Part shown: piece by piece, positions 32,701 to 40,728 of the stretch
How positions within the stretch are numbered: the first letter of the stretch is position 1
Layout of the letters: each line of letters opens with the position of its first letter
Origin: a virus
Direction: 5' to 3' (one strand)
IMG/VR virus record: IMGVR_UViG_3300022888_000016
Span: 1-40,832 of that record
DNA length: 40,832 nt
Program-made: the position numbers and the translations under genes
Notes under the pieces: generated by a model
Databases searched by the model: none
What the model was told of the DNA's origin: nothing
What the model saw: the letters and a program-made list of their open reading frames with translations, nothing else

Positions 32701-35700
32701 TTTAGGCCGAGAAGAGAAAATGAAACTAATGATTTTCAGGCAAACACTGCGGCAGTAGAATCAATACCTACACCCATACCTAATGGTACTTTAACGGCGG
32801 ATGTTACTTATTATTTACCGAGAGTTGATAAACTTACATTAACTAAAGATAGAAAATTTAAAGTATTAAAAGGCACACCCACATTGAATCCGATTGCTGC
32901 TCCTGATGATGAAGATTCAATGACATTATATACCTTAAATATTCCTGCATACACTTTTAATCTTAGTGATATTATTACTCGTTATGTGGATAACAAATCG
33001 TTCACTATGCGTGATATTGGCAAGTTAGAAAAAAGAATTGAACGATTGGAATATTATACTTCTTTGTCATTATTGGAAAAAGAAACAGCTGCGAGAGATT
33101 TTGTTACAGAATATTCTAAAGATTCATTATTCAACGAAAAGGGTAATACTTTCAAAAATGGTATATTGATAGATTCGTTTAGTGGACATTCTGTGGGTGA
33201 TGTAATGAATGATGATTATAATATTTCAATAGAATATGCCAATAAAGAAATGCGTCCGGGATTCTATTATGATAACCATGTGTTCACATATAATCCGGCG
33301 TATAGTAATAATATTACGAAAACAGGCGATTTAATCACTTTACCGTATACAGAAGTAGATTTTATACAACAACCTCTATCAAGTAATACTATTGTGGCTA
33401 ATCCATTTAATATTGTTAATTTTGTGGGTAATTTGAAAACTCTTCCATCGTCTGATGTATGGTTTTCTCAAAATTCTAGGCCAGATATACTCACTAATTT
33501 AGAGGGACAAAACGATAATTGGAGATTAAGTCCCGGTGATGGTCGTACCGGTTTTGGTTCACAATTTAATGATTGGGAAACTAATTGGACAGGCACAGAA
33601 ACAACAGAAGAGCCTTTGCGTGGGATAGATGTCCGTGGTAAAAATTTAGAAGAAAACCGTAGTACTGTTGAATTGAATAATTCTAAAACACGTATAGGAA
33701 TTCTCCCTACGCCACCGGATGCAATACTAAAAATTATTGGCAAAAAAGTAATAGACACTACTGTTGTACCTTATATGCGTGGACAAGTTATCCAATTTAC
33801 AGCAAAAGGTTTAAGACCACTCACAAATGTATATGCGTGGTTTGGTGGTACAGATGTTTCAGCAAATGTGCGTCCGGCCACTATACTTACCCTTGCTACA
33901 GTAAATAGTAATTTCCAAGTTGGTGAAACAATTATAGATGGTGCTAATAATTTCGGTACAGTATTATTGACATCTAATACTGTTTCTAATGCCGCGACGG
34001 TTTGGGTATCTAATGTAACGGGTAACGCGTCTTCTACTTCAGGTTCACCTTATGGGGCAGCAAATAATATATCTATAGGTGAAAGAGAAATTTTCTCCGA
34101 CACTCTCGGTGATGCTACTCACGTTTTTGCTTCTGGAAATAACATAACAGGTGAAACGAGTTCCGCAACAGCATCTATTACCTTGACTGTAAAATATTCA
34201 TTGGGTGCATCAAATGGTATTATGAGAACTGATTCATCAGGACAAATAGCCGGTGAGGTGTTCATAGATGATTCTGTTTGGAGGACAGGAGATAATCTTT
34301 TACGTATTACGGATAATATTTTAGATAACGTTTCTTCCACAATAGCGGTAGCAGAAACAAAATTTTCTTCTAAGGGTTTGTTAGATTCACATAAATCAAA
34401 TTATATTTCTACTCGTGAGGTAATCAACCGTCGAGAAATTGCAAATGAAGAGAACATCTTCGTTGATACCACAATGAGAGAAACCGAAAAAACAAATTGG
34501 TTAAATCCGACAACTCAAACATTTTATGTGGATCCTAATATTTATCCTAAAGGATTATTTTTACGGAACATATCTTTATATTTTTCTGCTAAAGATTTAT
34601 ATTTACCTGTAACCGTTCAATTGAGACCGGTTGAGAATGGTTTTCCTAGTGCATCAAAAATATTACCGTTTAGTGAAGTGACACTAAATCCTGATTCTAT
34701 TAATGTTAATAGCATAGCAAATTCTGCCGATTCCAATACTTCTACGAAATTCACATTTGATTCTTTGGTTTATTTAACTCCTAATGAATATGCCATAGTT
34801 ATAGATACTAATAGCACAGATTATCAATTACATATTGCGGAAGAGGGTTATGTTGCTTCAGGAACAGAAACGACTAAGATTTCCAAACCACCATTCATAG
34901 GAGCATTTTATAGACCACAAAATTCAGGAATTTGGAATACTAATTTAGACGAATATTTGACGTTTAGGATGGAACGAGCAAATTTTGATATTGGTGTAGG
35001 TGGAAACACAAATTTTGCGAAATTCATTAATAGTGCAAATTCTGCTTCAGGTAATACTTCTGATGTGGTTGTTGATACTTTTAGAATTAGTACTTCTACA
35101 ATAGATTTTAGTGATACGGAAACACAATGGAAGTATGTAGCATCAAACAGTACATATACTATGACAGATATACTAGAATCTACGGCAATATATACTGATT
35201 ATACTAATAATCAAAATATCAATTTAACAGATCAAAAAAAATTAATTCATACCTCTAATGGGAATTTTAGATTACGTGCAGAATTAGTATCTGCTAATTC
35301 TCATGTTTCACCTGTAATTGATATTGATAGATTAAATATCACATCGGTAGAAAATATTATTGATAATGGAGAATTATCTGATTCTGATATTACAATAATC
35401 ACACGAGGTTCTGGTTATGAAAATGTAGAAAGCCAAGCAGTGACCGCTACATTAACAGGAGGTGGTACAACAAATACTGCGACATTAAATGTGCATGTTT
35501 CTGTAACCATGAATGTGATTTCAAATTCCACAACCATTACGAGTGCAAATTCCAGCTATACTGTTGATGATAGTAACCCAGGAATTTTTGTAGTCGGAGA
35601 AGCAGTAATGGCTAACACGGTTGCAGACGTAAATGCAAATAATAGTGGAGTTTTTGGAGTAATAGACAGCATAACACATTTAGAGGGTGATGTTACTAAA

Positions 35701-36384
35701 AATGTTTCTTCTGTTACTATTAAAACAAACACAAACAATCAAGGTTCTTTTGGAAACAACATTTTAATTTGGGCGAATCCTAATGCACAGATAAATGCAG
35801 CTACGGGGTTACAAAACACGGCGAGTAATACTAAAATGAACGTGTTGGTTTCTAATGGATATGTTTCTAATGTGGTGATTGTGACTACCGGTACTGGATA
35901 TACACAAAACCCAACAGTAAATATTTCCACCATTGCCGGATCGGGTTCAATCAATGCCTCAGTTCAATGTACTGGAGAAGAGAGAAATAGTGGAGGGCCG
36001 ATAACTTCTAAATATATTTCTCGTAGAGTTACCCTTAAAGATGGATTCGATGCCTCGGACCTTAAAGTGGTGTTTAATGCCTACAAACCTAAAGGTACAG
36101 ATATTCATGTCTACTATAAAGTCAAAAATGCCGATGACCCTGAGGATTTTGATTTAAGAAACTATGCATTAATGACCCAAGAAACGAGTGCCGGTACAGT
36201 ATCACGAGGCAAAGAAGATTTCTTAGAATTTATCTATAAAACATCTGGAAATGATACTTCTTATATTAGTAATAATATACGATATGGAACTTTCAAAACC
36301 TTTGCAGTAAAAATTGCATATGTGGCAAATACCACCTACGATATGCCTAGAGTTAAGGATGTGCGAGCAATCGCATTAGATTAA
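29722..36384 (+). CDS. Giant DUF4815-type baseplate/tail structural protein
   Basis: 2220 aa. The N-terminus (FNVSPYYDDFDETKGYYRIL, PGYAIQARELTQLQTALQKQ) is the classic start of DUF4815 proteins of marine T4-like phages. Around 310-440 lies a module of the GTAIFGNNTLFTTELSVGD type. Residues 1040-1130 carry LTKDRKFKVLKGTP, NIPAYTFNLSDIITRYVDN and IGKLEKRIERLEYYTSLS. After about 1400 the protein is beta-rich and modular. The C-terminus (RRVTLKDGFDASDLKVVFNA, HVYYKVKNADDPEDFDL, MPRVKDVRAIALD) is again typical of the family. In gene order it occupies the place of T4 gp9/gp10-gp12. It probably forms the peripheral baseplate and holds the distal fibres. A weak AGGG SD precedes the ATG. Confidence 0.8.
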   Translation: MPLSTNFNVSPYYDDFDETKGYYRILYKPGYAIQARELTQLQTALQKQIEKVGKQNLKNGTKVLGGDITLDNDVNSLQLETQYLGTNINTASFEGITIVGATSNARARVVASQSATSLLQPLLMFHYLGGDTFKDGELIGNEVVAPATSNVLATVVSIDGPSAISNAVANGSVVSIDTGVFFIDGHFILKTANTIILDSNSVTPSGRIGLEITETIKTSDDDNTLLDPADGSFNYAAPGANRLNIELALVKKEINSADPIAQVADPNFIQLLKIINGIKYENIKYPLYSALENTLTKKSHNKSGDFTISPFNLRLSPHRGLSGVTANSGLDGTAIFGNNTLFTTELSVGDMIYLGSNGTTSEISSIANNTRLTVLSPLSTSTENLKIYNESEISIGLSSGIAQVNGHEYESVSTQFIDIDKGRDTATDSNYSMGIEMGNYLVVDTANGLFDVGSHEIVHLHSVPYASINVDDNTAYLSTQTGTARIRSMEWDSSSGNTTNPDTNHSNFRVYLWDVDTSNSVSGTVGGAITNTQIIQLDTTSTSYVNDAYTGASITINTTSGIDSTSDIRVIDNYYSNSTGHYVVCNTVLSQATIANSSYEVEFSIKDTESVVVGEYSISLPGANASVSSYVDISSVGKYNNNETGNTILHKADLSSLVYPLPQSPVKETVSVGNTVNYMFKLVQKDIISDSSGKFTITLANPNYEFLPTSGTLSSADAQGNYIVVVKTANGGSATIAQTFVNAVSSVSTLPNASGSIARNLEDGNYLDLNSMNDVGSSIRPVIVSGDKHTLEIYCNTSSAFSADIIYSVQSSTARKEPGPRTKSLISGNGSHVGAYSAGIPTDHLSSGQFYFTSPNHTQTSTDSLFVSDAFNLVKVVDSGQSFIPVTNTMMSSTANDITHMYEFDTGQKDNFYDHSKIKLKPNKPGPSGQIMVVVDYFDWDGALGYHSIDSYPSSGNYNQKDADSVLTFDYTKIPEFTSPITGETLKLRDCVDFRPRRENETNDFQANTAAVESIPTPIPNGTLTADVTYYLPRVDKLTLTKDRKFKVLKGTPTLNPIAAPDDEDSMTLYTLNIPAYTFNLSDIITRYVDNKSFTMRDIGKLEKRIERLEYYTSLSLLEKETAARDFVTEYSKDSLFNEKGNTFKNGILIDSFSGHSVGDVMNDDYNISIEYANKEMRPGFYYDNHVFTYNPAYSNNITKTGDLITLPYTEVDFIQQPLSSNTIVANPFNIVNFVGNLKTLPSSDVWFSQNSRPDILTNLEGQNDNWRLSPGDGRTGFGSQFNDWETNWTGTETTEEPLRGIDVRGKNLEENRSTVELNNSKTRIGILPTPPDAILKIIGKKVIDTTVVPYMRGQVIQFTAKGLRPLTNVYAWFGGTDVSANVRPATILTLATVNSNFQVGETIIDGANNFGTVLLTSNTVSNAATVWVSNVTGNASSTSGSPYGAANNISIGEREIFSDTLGDATHVFASGNNITGETSSATASITLTVKYSLGASNGIMRTDSSGQIAGEVFIDDSVWRTGDNLLRITDNILDNVSSTIAVAETKFSSKGLLDSHKSNYISTREVINRREIANEENIFVDTTMRETEKTNWLNPTTQTFYVDPNIYPKGLFLRNISLYFSAKDLYLPVTVQLRPVENGFPSASKILPFSEVTLNPDSINVNSIANSADSNTSTKFTFDSLVYLTPNEYAIVIDTNSTDYQLHIAEEGYVASGTETTKISKPPFIGAFYRPQNSGIWNTNLDEYLTFRMERANFDIGVGGNTNFAKFINSANSASGNTSDVVVDTFRISTSTIDFSDTETQWKYVASNSTYTMTDILESTAIYTDYTNNQNINLTDQKKLIHTSNGNFRLRAELVSANSHVSPVIDIDRLNITSVENIIDNGELSDSDITIITRGSGYENVESQAVTATLTGGGTTNTATLNVHVSVTMNVISNSTTITSANSSYTVDDSNPGIFVVGEAVMANTVADVNANNSGVFGVIDSITHLEGDVTKNVSSVTIKTNTNNQGSFGNNILIWANPNAQINAATGLQNTASNTKMNVLVSNGYVSNVVIVTTGTGYTQNPTVNISTIAGSGSINASVQCTGEERNSGGPITSKYISRRVTLKDGFDASDLKVVFNAYKPKGTDIHVYYKVKNADDPEDFDLRNYALMTQETSAGTVSRGKEDFLEFIYKTSGNDTSYISNNIRYGTFKTFAVKIAYVANTTYDMPRVKDVRAIALD

Positions 36385-36385
36385 A

Positions 36386-36622
36386 ATGGATATACAAACA
36401 GAAGATACACGATTTGTTAGAGATACACATTCTAAGGCTTTATTGAATACTGATTATAATGCCTTACAGCGACACCGTAAAGAACGTGCTTATTACCAAA
36501 ATCAACAAAATGAAATAAATATAATGAAACAAAAAATTGAAGATTTGGGTGGATTAAGTAATGAAATTTCAGAAATTAAACAGATGCTTAAAGATATACA
36601 AAATAATAGGAGTTATAATTAA
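36386..36622 (+). CDS. Small conserved coiled-coil protein
   Basis: 78 aa. The N-terminal half, RFVRDTHSKALLNTDYNALQ, is a pattern common in small proteins after the DUF4815 gene in marine T4-like phages. The C-terminal half is a predicted coiled coil (NQQNEINIMKQKIEDLG, EISEIKQMLKDIQ). It starts one base after the upstream stop and its own stop overlaps the next ATG (TAATG), linking it to the fibre protein at 36622. A connector or chaperone for fibre assembly is possible. The function is not established. Confidence 0.75.
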   Translation: MDIQTEDTRFVRDTHSKALLNTDYNALQRHRKERAYYQNQQNEINIMKQKIEDLGGLSNEISEIKQMLKDIQNNRSYN

Positions 36623-37911
36623 TGACTACCGATGTTTTACTAACCGACACCTTTGGATCATTCCGTACAAAAACCAATGAACTCATTGCAATGACGCAAG
36701 TCAGTGGAATGGATAATTACATAAAGGTGTTAGATGCAATTAACTCTACTAGTAATACTACGGGATCTATTACCACTGCCGGTGGTTTAGGTGTATCCAA
36801 ATCTGTTACCGTAGGCGGTGACCTAACCGTATATGGTGATGCCACTATTAGTGGTAATCTTACTTTTGGTGATGCCGCTACCGACCAAATAACATTTTCA
36901 GCAGATATTAATTCTAATATAATACCTAACGCAAATATTACCTTTGACTTAGGTAATAGCACAATGTCTTGGGCCAATGTATATACTAGAGACATTATAT
37001 TAAATGGTACACAAATTACGGCCACTGCCTCTGAACTAAATATATTAGATGGTATTACAGCCAATGTTGCAGAACTAAACACACTTGACGGTATTACTGC
37101 TACTGTTGCAGAATTGAATTTATTAGCCGGTGTTACTGATATTTCTACCCAAGGGGAATTAGATGCCAGGGTTTTAGTTGCAACCACTGCGGCACAAAGT
37201 ATAGGCACAGGGGATTCCCCAACATTTGTTGGTACAACCTTAACGAGTATAATTAACTCTACTAGTAATACTACGGGATCTATTACCACTGCCGGTGGTT
37301 TAGGTGTATCCAAATCTGTTACCGTAGGCGGTGACCTAACCGTATATGGTGATGCCACTATTAGTGGTAATCTTACTTTTGGTGATGCCGCTACCGACCA
37401 AATAACATTTTCAGCAGATATTAATTCTAATATAATACCTAACGCAAATATTACCTTTGACTTAGGTAATAGCACAATGTCTTGGGCCAATGTATATACT
37501 AGAGACATTATATTAAATGGTACACAAATTACGGCCACTGCCTCTGAACTAAATATATTAGATGGTATTACAGCCAATGTTGCAGAACTAAACACACTTG
37601 ACGGTATTACTGCTACTGTTGCAGAATTGAATTTATTAGCCGGTGTTACTGCTAATACAGCAGAACTAAACTATAATGATATTACTGCACTGGGTACAGC
37701 AGAAGTAAGTAAAGTGGTCACAAGTGATGGTTCAGGTAACATAACTTTTGTTAATAGCACAAACGATATAGATATTGCGAGCCACGATGGTACAAATGGA
37801 TTAAAACTGGGTGGAACACTAGTTACAAAAACTGCAACTGAACTTAATGCTATGGTATCAAGTGAGGAAGCGACAGCAGTAGCTGTTTCAATGGCAATAG
37901 CATTAGGATAA
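36622..37911 (+). CDS. Tail fibre protein with ELN-LDGIT repeats and internal duplication
   Basis: 429 aa. After a 40-residue head (TDTFGSFRTKTNELIAMTQ) there are two copies of a 171-residue-period block: TTGSITTAGGLGVSKSVTVG, GDLTVYGDATISGNLTFGDA, NITFDLGNSTMSWANVYTRD, then ELNILDGITANVAELNTLDG-type short repeats. This is the usual shaft sequence of marine phage tail fibres, thought to form trimeric beta-rich rods. The C-terminus (TATELNAMVSSEEATAVAVS) is shared by many such fibres. Nucleotides 36738-37138 and 37251-37651 are identical as far as I can read. Confidence 0.85.
   Translation: MTTDVLLTDTFGSFRTKTNELIAMTQVSGMDNYIKVLDAINSTSNTTGSITTAGGLGVSKSVTVGGDLTVYGDATISGNLTFGDAATDQITFSADINSNIIPNANITFDLGNSTMSWANVYTRDIILNGTQITATASELNILDGITANVAELNTLDGITATVAELNLLAGVTDISTQGELDARVLVATTAAQSIGTGDSPTFVGTTLTSIINSTSNTTGSITTAGGLGVSKSVTVGGDLTVYGDATISGNLTFGDAATDQITFSADINSNIIPNANITFDLGNSTMSWANVYTRDIILNGTQITATASELNILDGITANVAELNTLDGITATVAELNLLAGVTANTAELNYNDITALGTAEVSKVVTSDGSGNITFVNSTNDIDIASHDGTNGLKLGGTLVTKTATELNAMVSSEEATAVAVSMAIALG
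36738..37651 (+). repeat. 401-bp perfect direct repeat in the fibre gene
   Basis: 36738-37138 and 37251-37651 match base for base in my reading, offset 513 bp (171 codons). The intervening 112 bp encode the DISTQGELDARV...TSI linker. The absence of even synonymous differences indicates a very recent duplication, ongoing gene conversion or an assembly artefact. Recombination between the copies would keep the frame. Confidence 0.9.
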
Positions 37912-37925
37912 TAAAGGATTAAAAA

Positions 37926-38258
37926 ATGGCAAATTCGTTTAAAAGAAAAACTTCAGCCGGGATTGGAACGGGTTTCACTCCTATAAACAGCTATACTGTT
38001 GCTTCTGCAACAGAAGTTACTGTAATTGGATTAACTGTAGCAAATGTTACATCCGGTAGTATTTTAGCTGATGTATCATTATTTAATGGAGCATCATATA
38101 TCTCTATCGTAAAAGAGGCTCCTATTCCAAGTGGTGGCTCATTAGTTGTTGTTGGAGGAGATCAAAAACTCGTAATGGAAACAGGTGACAGTATGAGAGT
38201 TAAATCCGATACTGTATCTTCTATAGATGTAATAATGAGTATTTTGGAGATAACATAA
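37926..38258 (+). CDS. Conserved small virion protein of marine T4-like phages
   Basis: A 110-aa beta-rich protein. MANSFKRKTSAGIGTGFTPI, then a YTVASATEVTVIGLTVANVT strand pair, PIPSGGSLVVVGGDQKLVME and a C-terminal VSSIDVIMSILEIT. I recall closely similar small proteins near the fibre genes of many cyanophages, usually annotated only as virion structural. An AAAGGA SD precedes the ATG. Probably a fibre- or baseplate-attached beta-sandwich. The exact role is unknown. Confidence 0.75.
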   Translation: MANSFKRKTSAGIGTGFTPINSYTVASATEVTVIGLTVANVTSGSILADVSLFNGASYISIVKEAPIPSGGSLVVVGGDQKLVMETGDSMRVKSDTVSSIDVIMSILEIT

Positions 38259-38259
38259 T

Positions 38260-38634
38260 ATGTCGATGTTAGGTAGACAGCCAGCACGAGCAGCAATGAC
38301 TGCGGATGATATTGGAGATAATACTATAGGTTCAAATAAAATAATTAATGCTTCTATAGTAGCAGCAGATATTGGTGCTCTTGATGCTTCAGTAATGTCA
38401 GGTGTTATGCCAGTTGGTGTTACAGGTGGTTCTGGATTGACTGATGTCAGTCCTGCTAATTTAGCCACATCTGCGGCAGATATTACTGCTCCAGCACTTT
38501 ATAGTACAGCAATAGTGGGACCAGTTACAATCCCGAATTTAACAATAAACGGAAATTTAACAGTAATGACCGAACTAAATGTCACAGGAAATACAACTAT
38601 CGCCGCAACAGGACAATTAAATATAATAGGATAA
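38260..38634 (+). CDS. Short tail-fibre-like protein
   Basis: 124 aa. It begins MSMLGRQPARAAMTADDIGD, followed by NTIGSNKIINASIVAADIGA-type repeats seen in marine phage fibres, a linker, and a C-terminal shaft fragment, TIPNLTINGNLTVMTELNVT. It ends at LNIIG without a globular tip, and the next gene starts one base later. It may be a shaft adaptor to which one of the following tip proteins attaches. The TINGNLTV phrase resembles the shaft of the 429-aa fibre. Confidence 0.7.
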   Translation: MSMLGRQPARAAMTADDIGDNTIGSNKIINASIVAADIGALDASVMSGVMPVGVTGGSGLTDVSPANLATSAADITAPALYSTAIVGPVTIPNLTINGNLTVMTELNVTGNTTIAATGQLNIIG

Positions 38635-38635
38635 A

Positions 38636-39187
38636 ATGGCTGATTTTAAAATAAATGGTAAAAATGTAATACTACAGTCAGGAATTGATGAGCCGGTATT
38701 AGCGAGTAATGTGGTTTTTCCTACAGGAAAATTTATACCACTAAAAGATCAAGCTTATTCAAATGGAAGTACAGGCTCTTCGGGAAGTAATATTGATATG
38801 ATATCTTTATCACTCGATTTGACTCCCTACCTTGGTTATACTTTATTTGCTTGGGCCCATACTGCAATATCAGAAAATGCCAATACTGGTAATGCTTCAA
38901 GAATTAGAATTAAACTTGTTGGAGGATCAACAGTTTATTTTGCGGCTCAAAGACAAGGTGCTCATGTTTATAGTGAACACTCTTATGATACGAATAGTAT
39001 AGCACATTTATCATGTAAAGGATATTTTACTATAACAGCAGATTATGCACAGGCATGTACATTGTATATGAATGGAGGAATAGACGGAAGTGCTTTTTCT
39101 TGGGGTGATCAAGGAAGTTATACTGCTTTTGATGGTGAAACTCCAGAAACAGGTGGGACATTAGGATACTTGCTTTTTCATCCATAG
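38636..39187 (+). CDS. Tail-fibre tip/adhesin-like protein, copy 1
   Basis: 183 aa. The N-terminal module (ADFKINGKNVILQSG...VVFPTGKF) is shared with the proteins at 39253 and 40216. The rest is a beta-rich domain with LSLDLTPYLGYTLFAWAHTA, RIRIKLVGGSTVYFAAQRQG and a C-terminal GGTLGYLLFHP. It is unrelated in its body to the other two, as expected for exchangeable receptor-binding tips. Function is inferred from position and modularity. Confidence 0.65.
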   Translation: MADFKINGKNVILQSGIDEPVLASNVVFPTGKFIPLKDQAYSNGSTGSSGSNIDMISLSLDLTPYLGYTLFAWAHTAISENANTGNASRIRIKLVGGSTVYFAAQRQGAHVYSEHSYDTNSIAHLSCKGYFTITADYAQACTLYMNGGIDGSAFSWGDQGSYTAFDGETPETGGTLGYLLFHP

Positions 39188-39201
39188 AAATATTAAAGCA
39201 G

Positions 39202-39220
39202 AATAAATAGTTCTAGAACT
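39202..39220 (+). promoter_or_regulatory. Late-promoter-like box plus 12-bp palindrome
   Basis: In the 65-bp gap before the second tip gene lies AATAAATA (39202-39209), one base from the TATAAATA late box. The perfect palindrome AGTTCTAGAACT (39209-39220) begins at its last base. The next ATG is at 39253. It could be a weak late promoter for the cassettes downstream. One mismatch and AT richness make this uncertain. Confidence 0.35.
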
Positions 39221-39252
39221 TAAAGAAACAAGAAGAATAGGAAAAATAAATC

Positions 39253-39894
39253 ATGGCCAAGATAACATTAGCGGGAGTCGATGCACTTACAGAATCGGGA
39301 GGAGTAGTATCTCTCGCAGGGGCAATTGATTATCCGGCAGGGCATGTACTGAAAGTTAATTCTTTTCACAATAGTACAAGAGTAGTAATTTCTGCAAATT
39401 CAACAGGTGCTGTAATTATAGATCAGGATTTTACTGCACTCAAAACTAATAGTGCATATTATCTCTCAATGACTTTAGGCTCCTTTTCTGTTTCACGCAA
39501 TGTTTCTAGTGATTACGCAGATAGAGGTATTACAGCATGGTTAGAAGATTCTGGTGCTAGTGATAAATATAGATTTGGTTATAGAAATACTACTAACCCT
39601 AGACATGCTGTCCTGATGGCAGCAAACGATTATTACGCAATATGGGATTCGGATGGAGGGTTTGCTCCAAGTACATCAACGTGGGGAGAAGACCTTCACG
39701 CATTTGCTTGGGTATCTGGAAACCAAGCCTCATGGAATAGCACAGCAGTTGCAAGTTCTGCTTTTACTGCTGGAGAGACTGTAACTCTAAGAGTATGGAT
39801 GGCATCAAATAATGGATGTATTTTTAATGCGTCTCATGCTTCCTCCACACAAGCAGCATATTCACATTTTTCAATAATCGAAGTTGCAACTTAA
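39253..39894 (+). CDS. Tail-fibre tip/adhesin-like protein, copy 2
   Basis: 213 aa. The N-terminal module is AKITLAGVDALTESGGVVSL followed by IDYPAGHVLKV, related to the module at 38636 and 40216. The body contains IIDQDFTALKTNSAYYLSMT, RFGYRNTTNPRHAVLMAAND, YAIWDSDGGFAPSTSTWGED and a C-terminal YSHFSIIEVAT. Short AGGA-type SD sequence upstream. It is followed after 9 bases by the 102-aa small partner. The body resembles beta-sandwich tip domains of marine phages, which commonly end in an FSIIEV-like strand. Confidence 0.65.
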   Translation: MAKITLAGVDALTESGGVVSLAGAIDYPAGHVLKVNSFHNSTRVVISANSTGAVIIDQDFTALKTNSAYYLSMTLGSFSVSRNVSSDYADRGITAWLEDSGASDKYRFGYRNTTNPRHAVLMAANDYYAIWDSDGGFAPSTSTWGEDLHAFAWVSGNQASWNSTAVASSAFTAGETVTLRVWMASNNGCIFNASHASSTQAAYSHFSIIEVAT

Positions 39895-39903
39895 AGGATA
39901 ATT

Positions 39904-40212
39904 ATGGATGAAACAATAACTATGGACGTAGGTTCAGCTTTGTTTTCGTTAGTACCTAATGCTATATGGTCAGTACAAGATGGGGTGTTAAAATGGAATG
40001 ACGATAATATAACTCAACCAACTGAAGCAGAAATAGATGCGGAAATAATTCGTTTACAGGCGGAATATGACTCTCAAGAATACGCCAGAAAACGTAAAGC
40101 GGAATATGATGCCTTGAACCAACTTGAAATGCAATATGATGATGAAGAAGATGGTACTACAACATGGAAAGATGCAATTGCAGCAATTAAAACGAAATAC
40201 CCAAAGGTATAA
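39904..40212 (+). CDS. Small fibre-associated protein (assembly/cap type), copy A
   Basis: 102 aa. The N-terminus has LVPNAIWSVQDGVLKWNDDN and QPTEAEIDAEIIRLQAEYDS, the middle is a charged helix (YARKRKAEYDALNQLEMQYD) and the end is TWKDAIAAIKTKYPK. This pattern (W..DG.L.W.D, QPTE.EI, R/K-rich helix, WK..I..IK.KYPK) is common in small proteins next to marine phage fibre genes and looks like tail-fibre-assembly proteins. It begins 9 bases after the tip gene. A second, truncated copy follows at 40725. Confidence 0.7.
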   Translation: MDETITMDVGSALFSLVPNAIWSVQDGVLKWNDDNITQPTEAEIDAEIIRLQAEYDSQEYARKRKAEYDALNQLEMQYDDEEDGTTTWKDAIAAIKTKYPKV

Positions 40213-40215
40213 ACG

Positions 40216-40728
40216 ATGGCAACCTTAAAATTAAATAATGTACCAGTAATTACAGAAACTGCAGGTGTTGCACAAGTGGCAACCGGACTACAATTTCCTG
40301 GAACTACAATTCAAACAGTAAGTAGCCGACCTGCTAATTATTCTTCTACAACCGCTTATAGTAGTGCTAGTTTAGTACCATGTGCTTCACAAGCTATTAC
40401 AACAAAACAGGCCAATTCTTCATTTCTTATTACTTGGAATGCCGAGCATGCAAGAAGTGTTGCTGGTAGAAGTCAATTTTTAATGGCAGATAGCTATTCT
40501 GCTGGCACAAGTAACTATGGTACAGGAAATTATTTTTTTGTGACTCACTATGGGTGGTATCACAGTGCAGGTGGTGGAAACTTTATAACTTCTTATTCAT
40601 ATCATGATAAATCCCAAACCCTTGCAGCCGGAGCAAGTATTACATTTTATGTTTTCCTTGGGCCAGTTGGTTCAGCAACAGATCAAGCAAGCCATCAAGA
40701 AATACAAGTACAGGAGATATCAGCATGA
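40216..40728 (+). CDS. Tail-fibre tip/adhesin-like protein, copy 3
   Basis: 170 aa. The N-terminal module is ATLKLNNVPVITETAGVAQV followed by GLQFPGTTIQTV, clearly related to copies 1 and 2. The body is beta-rich with SFLITWNAEHARSVAGRSQF, FFVTHYGWYHSAGGGNFITS and YHDKSQTLAAGASITFYVFL, ending QEIQVQEISA. The stop overlaps the next ATG (ATGA), so tip and small partner are translationally coupled. Confidence 0.65.
   Translation: MATLKLNNVPVITETAGVAQVATGLQFPGTTIQTVSSRPANYSSTTAYSSASLVPCASQAITTKQANSSFLITWNAEHARSVAGRSQFLMADSYSAGTSNYGTGNYFFVTHYGWYHSAGGGNFITSYSYHDKSQTLAAGASITFYVFLGPVGSATDQASHQEIQVQEISA

Noticed and set aside
36717-37595. Long minus-strand ORF (292 codons) opposite the fibre gene
   Set aside because: It is the mirror of the duplicated fibre coding sequence. 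The repeats keep the antisense frame open, it has no SD, and it overlaps a confident gene completely.
36738-37651. Fibre repeats as a CRISPR array
   Set aside because: Repeats are long, in frame and coding, with no short uniform repeat-spacer pattern.
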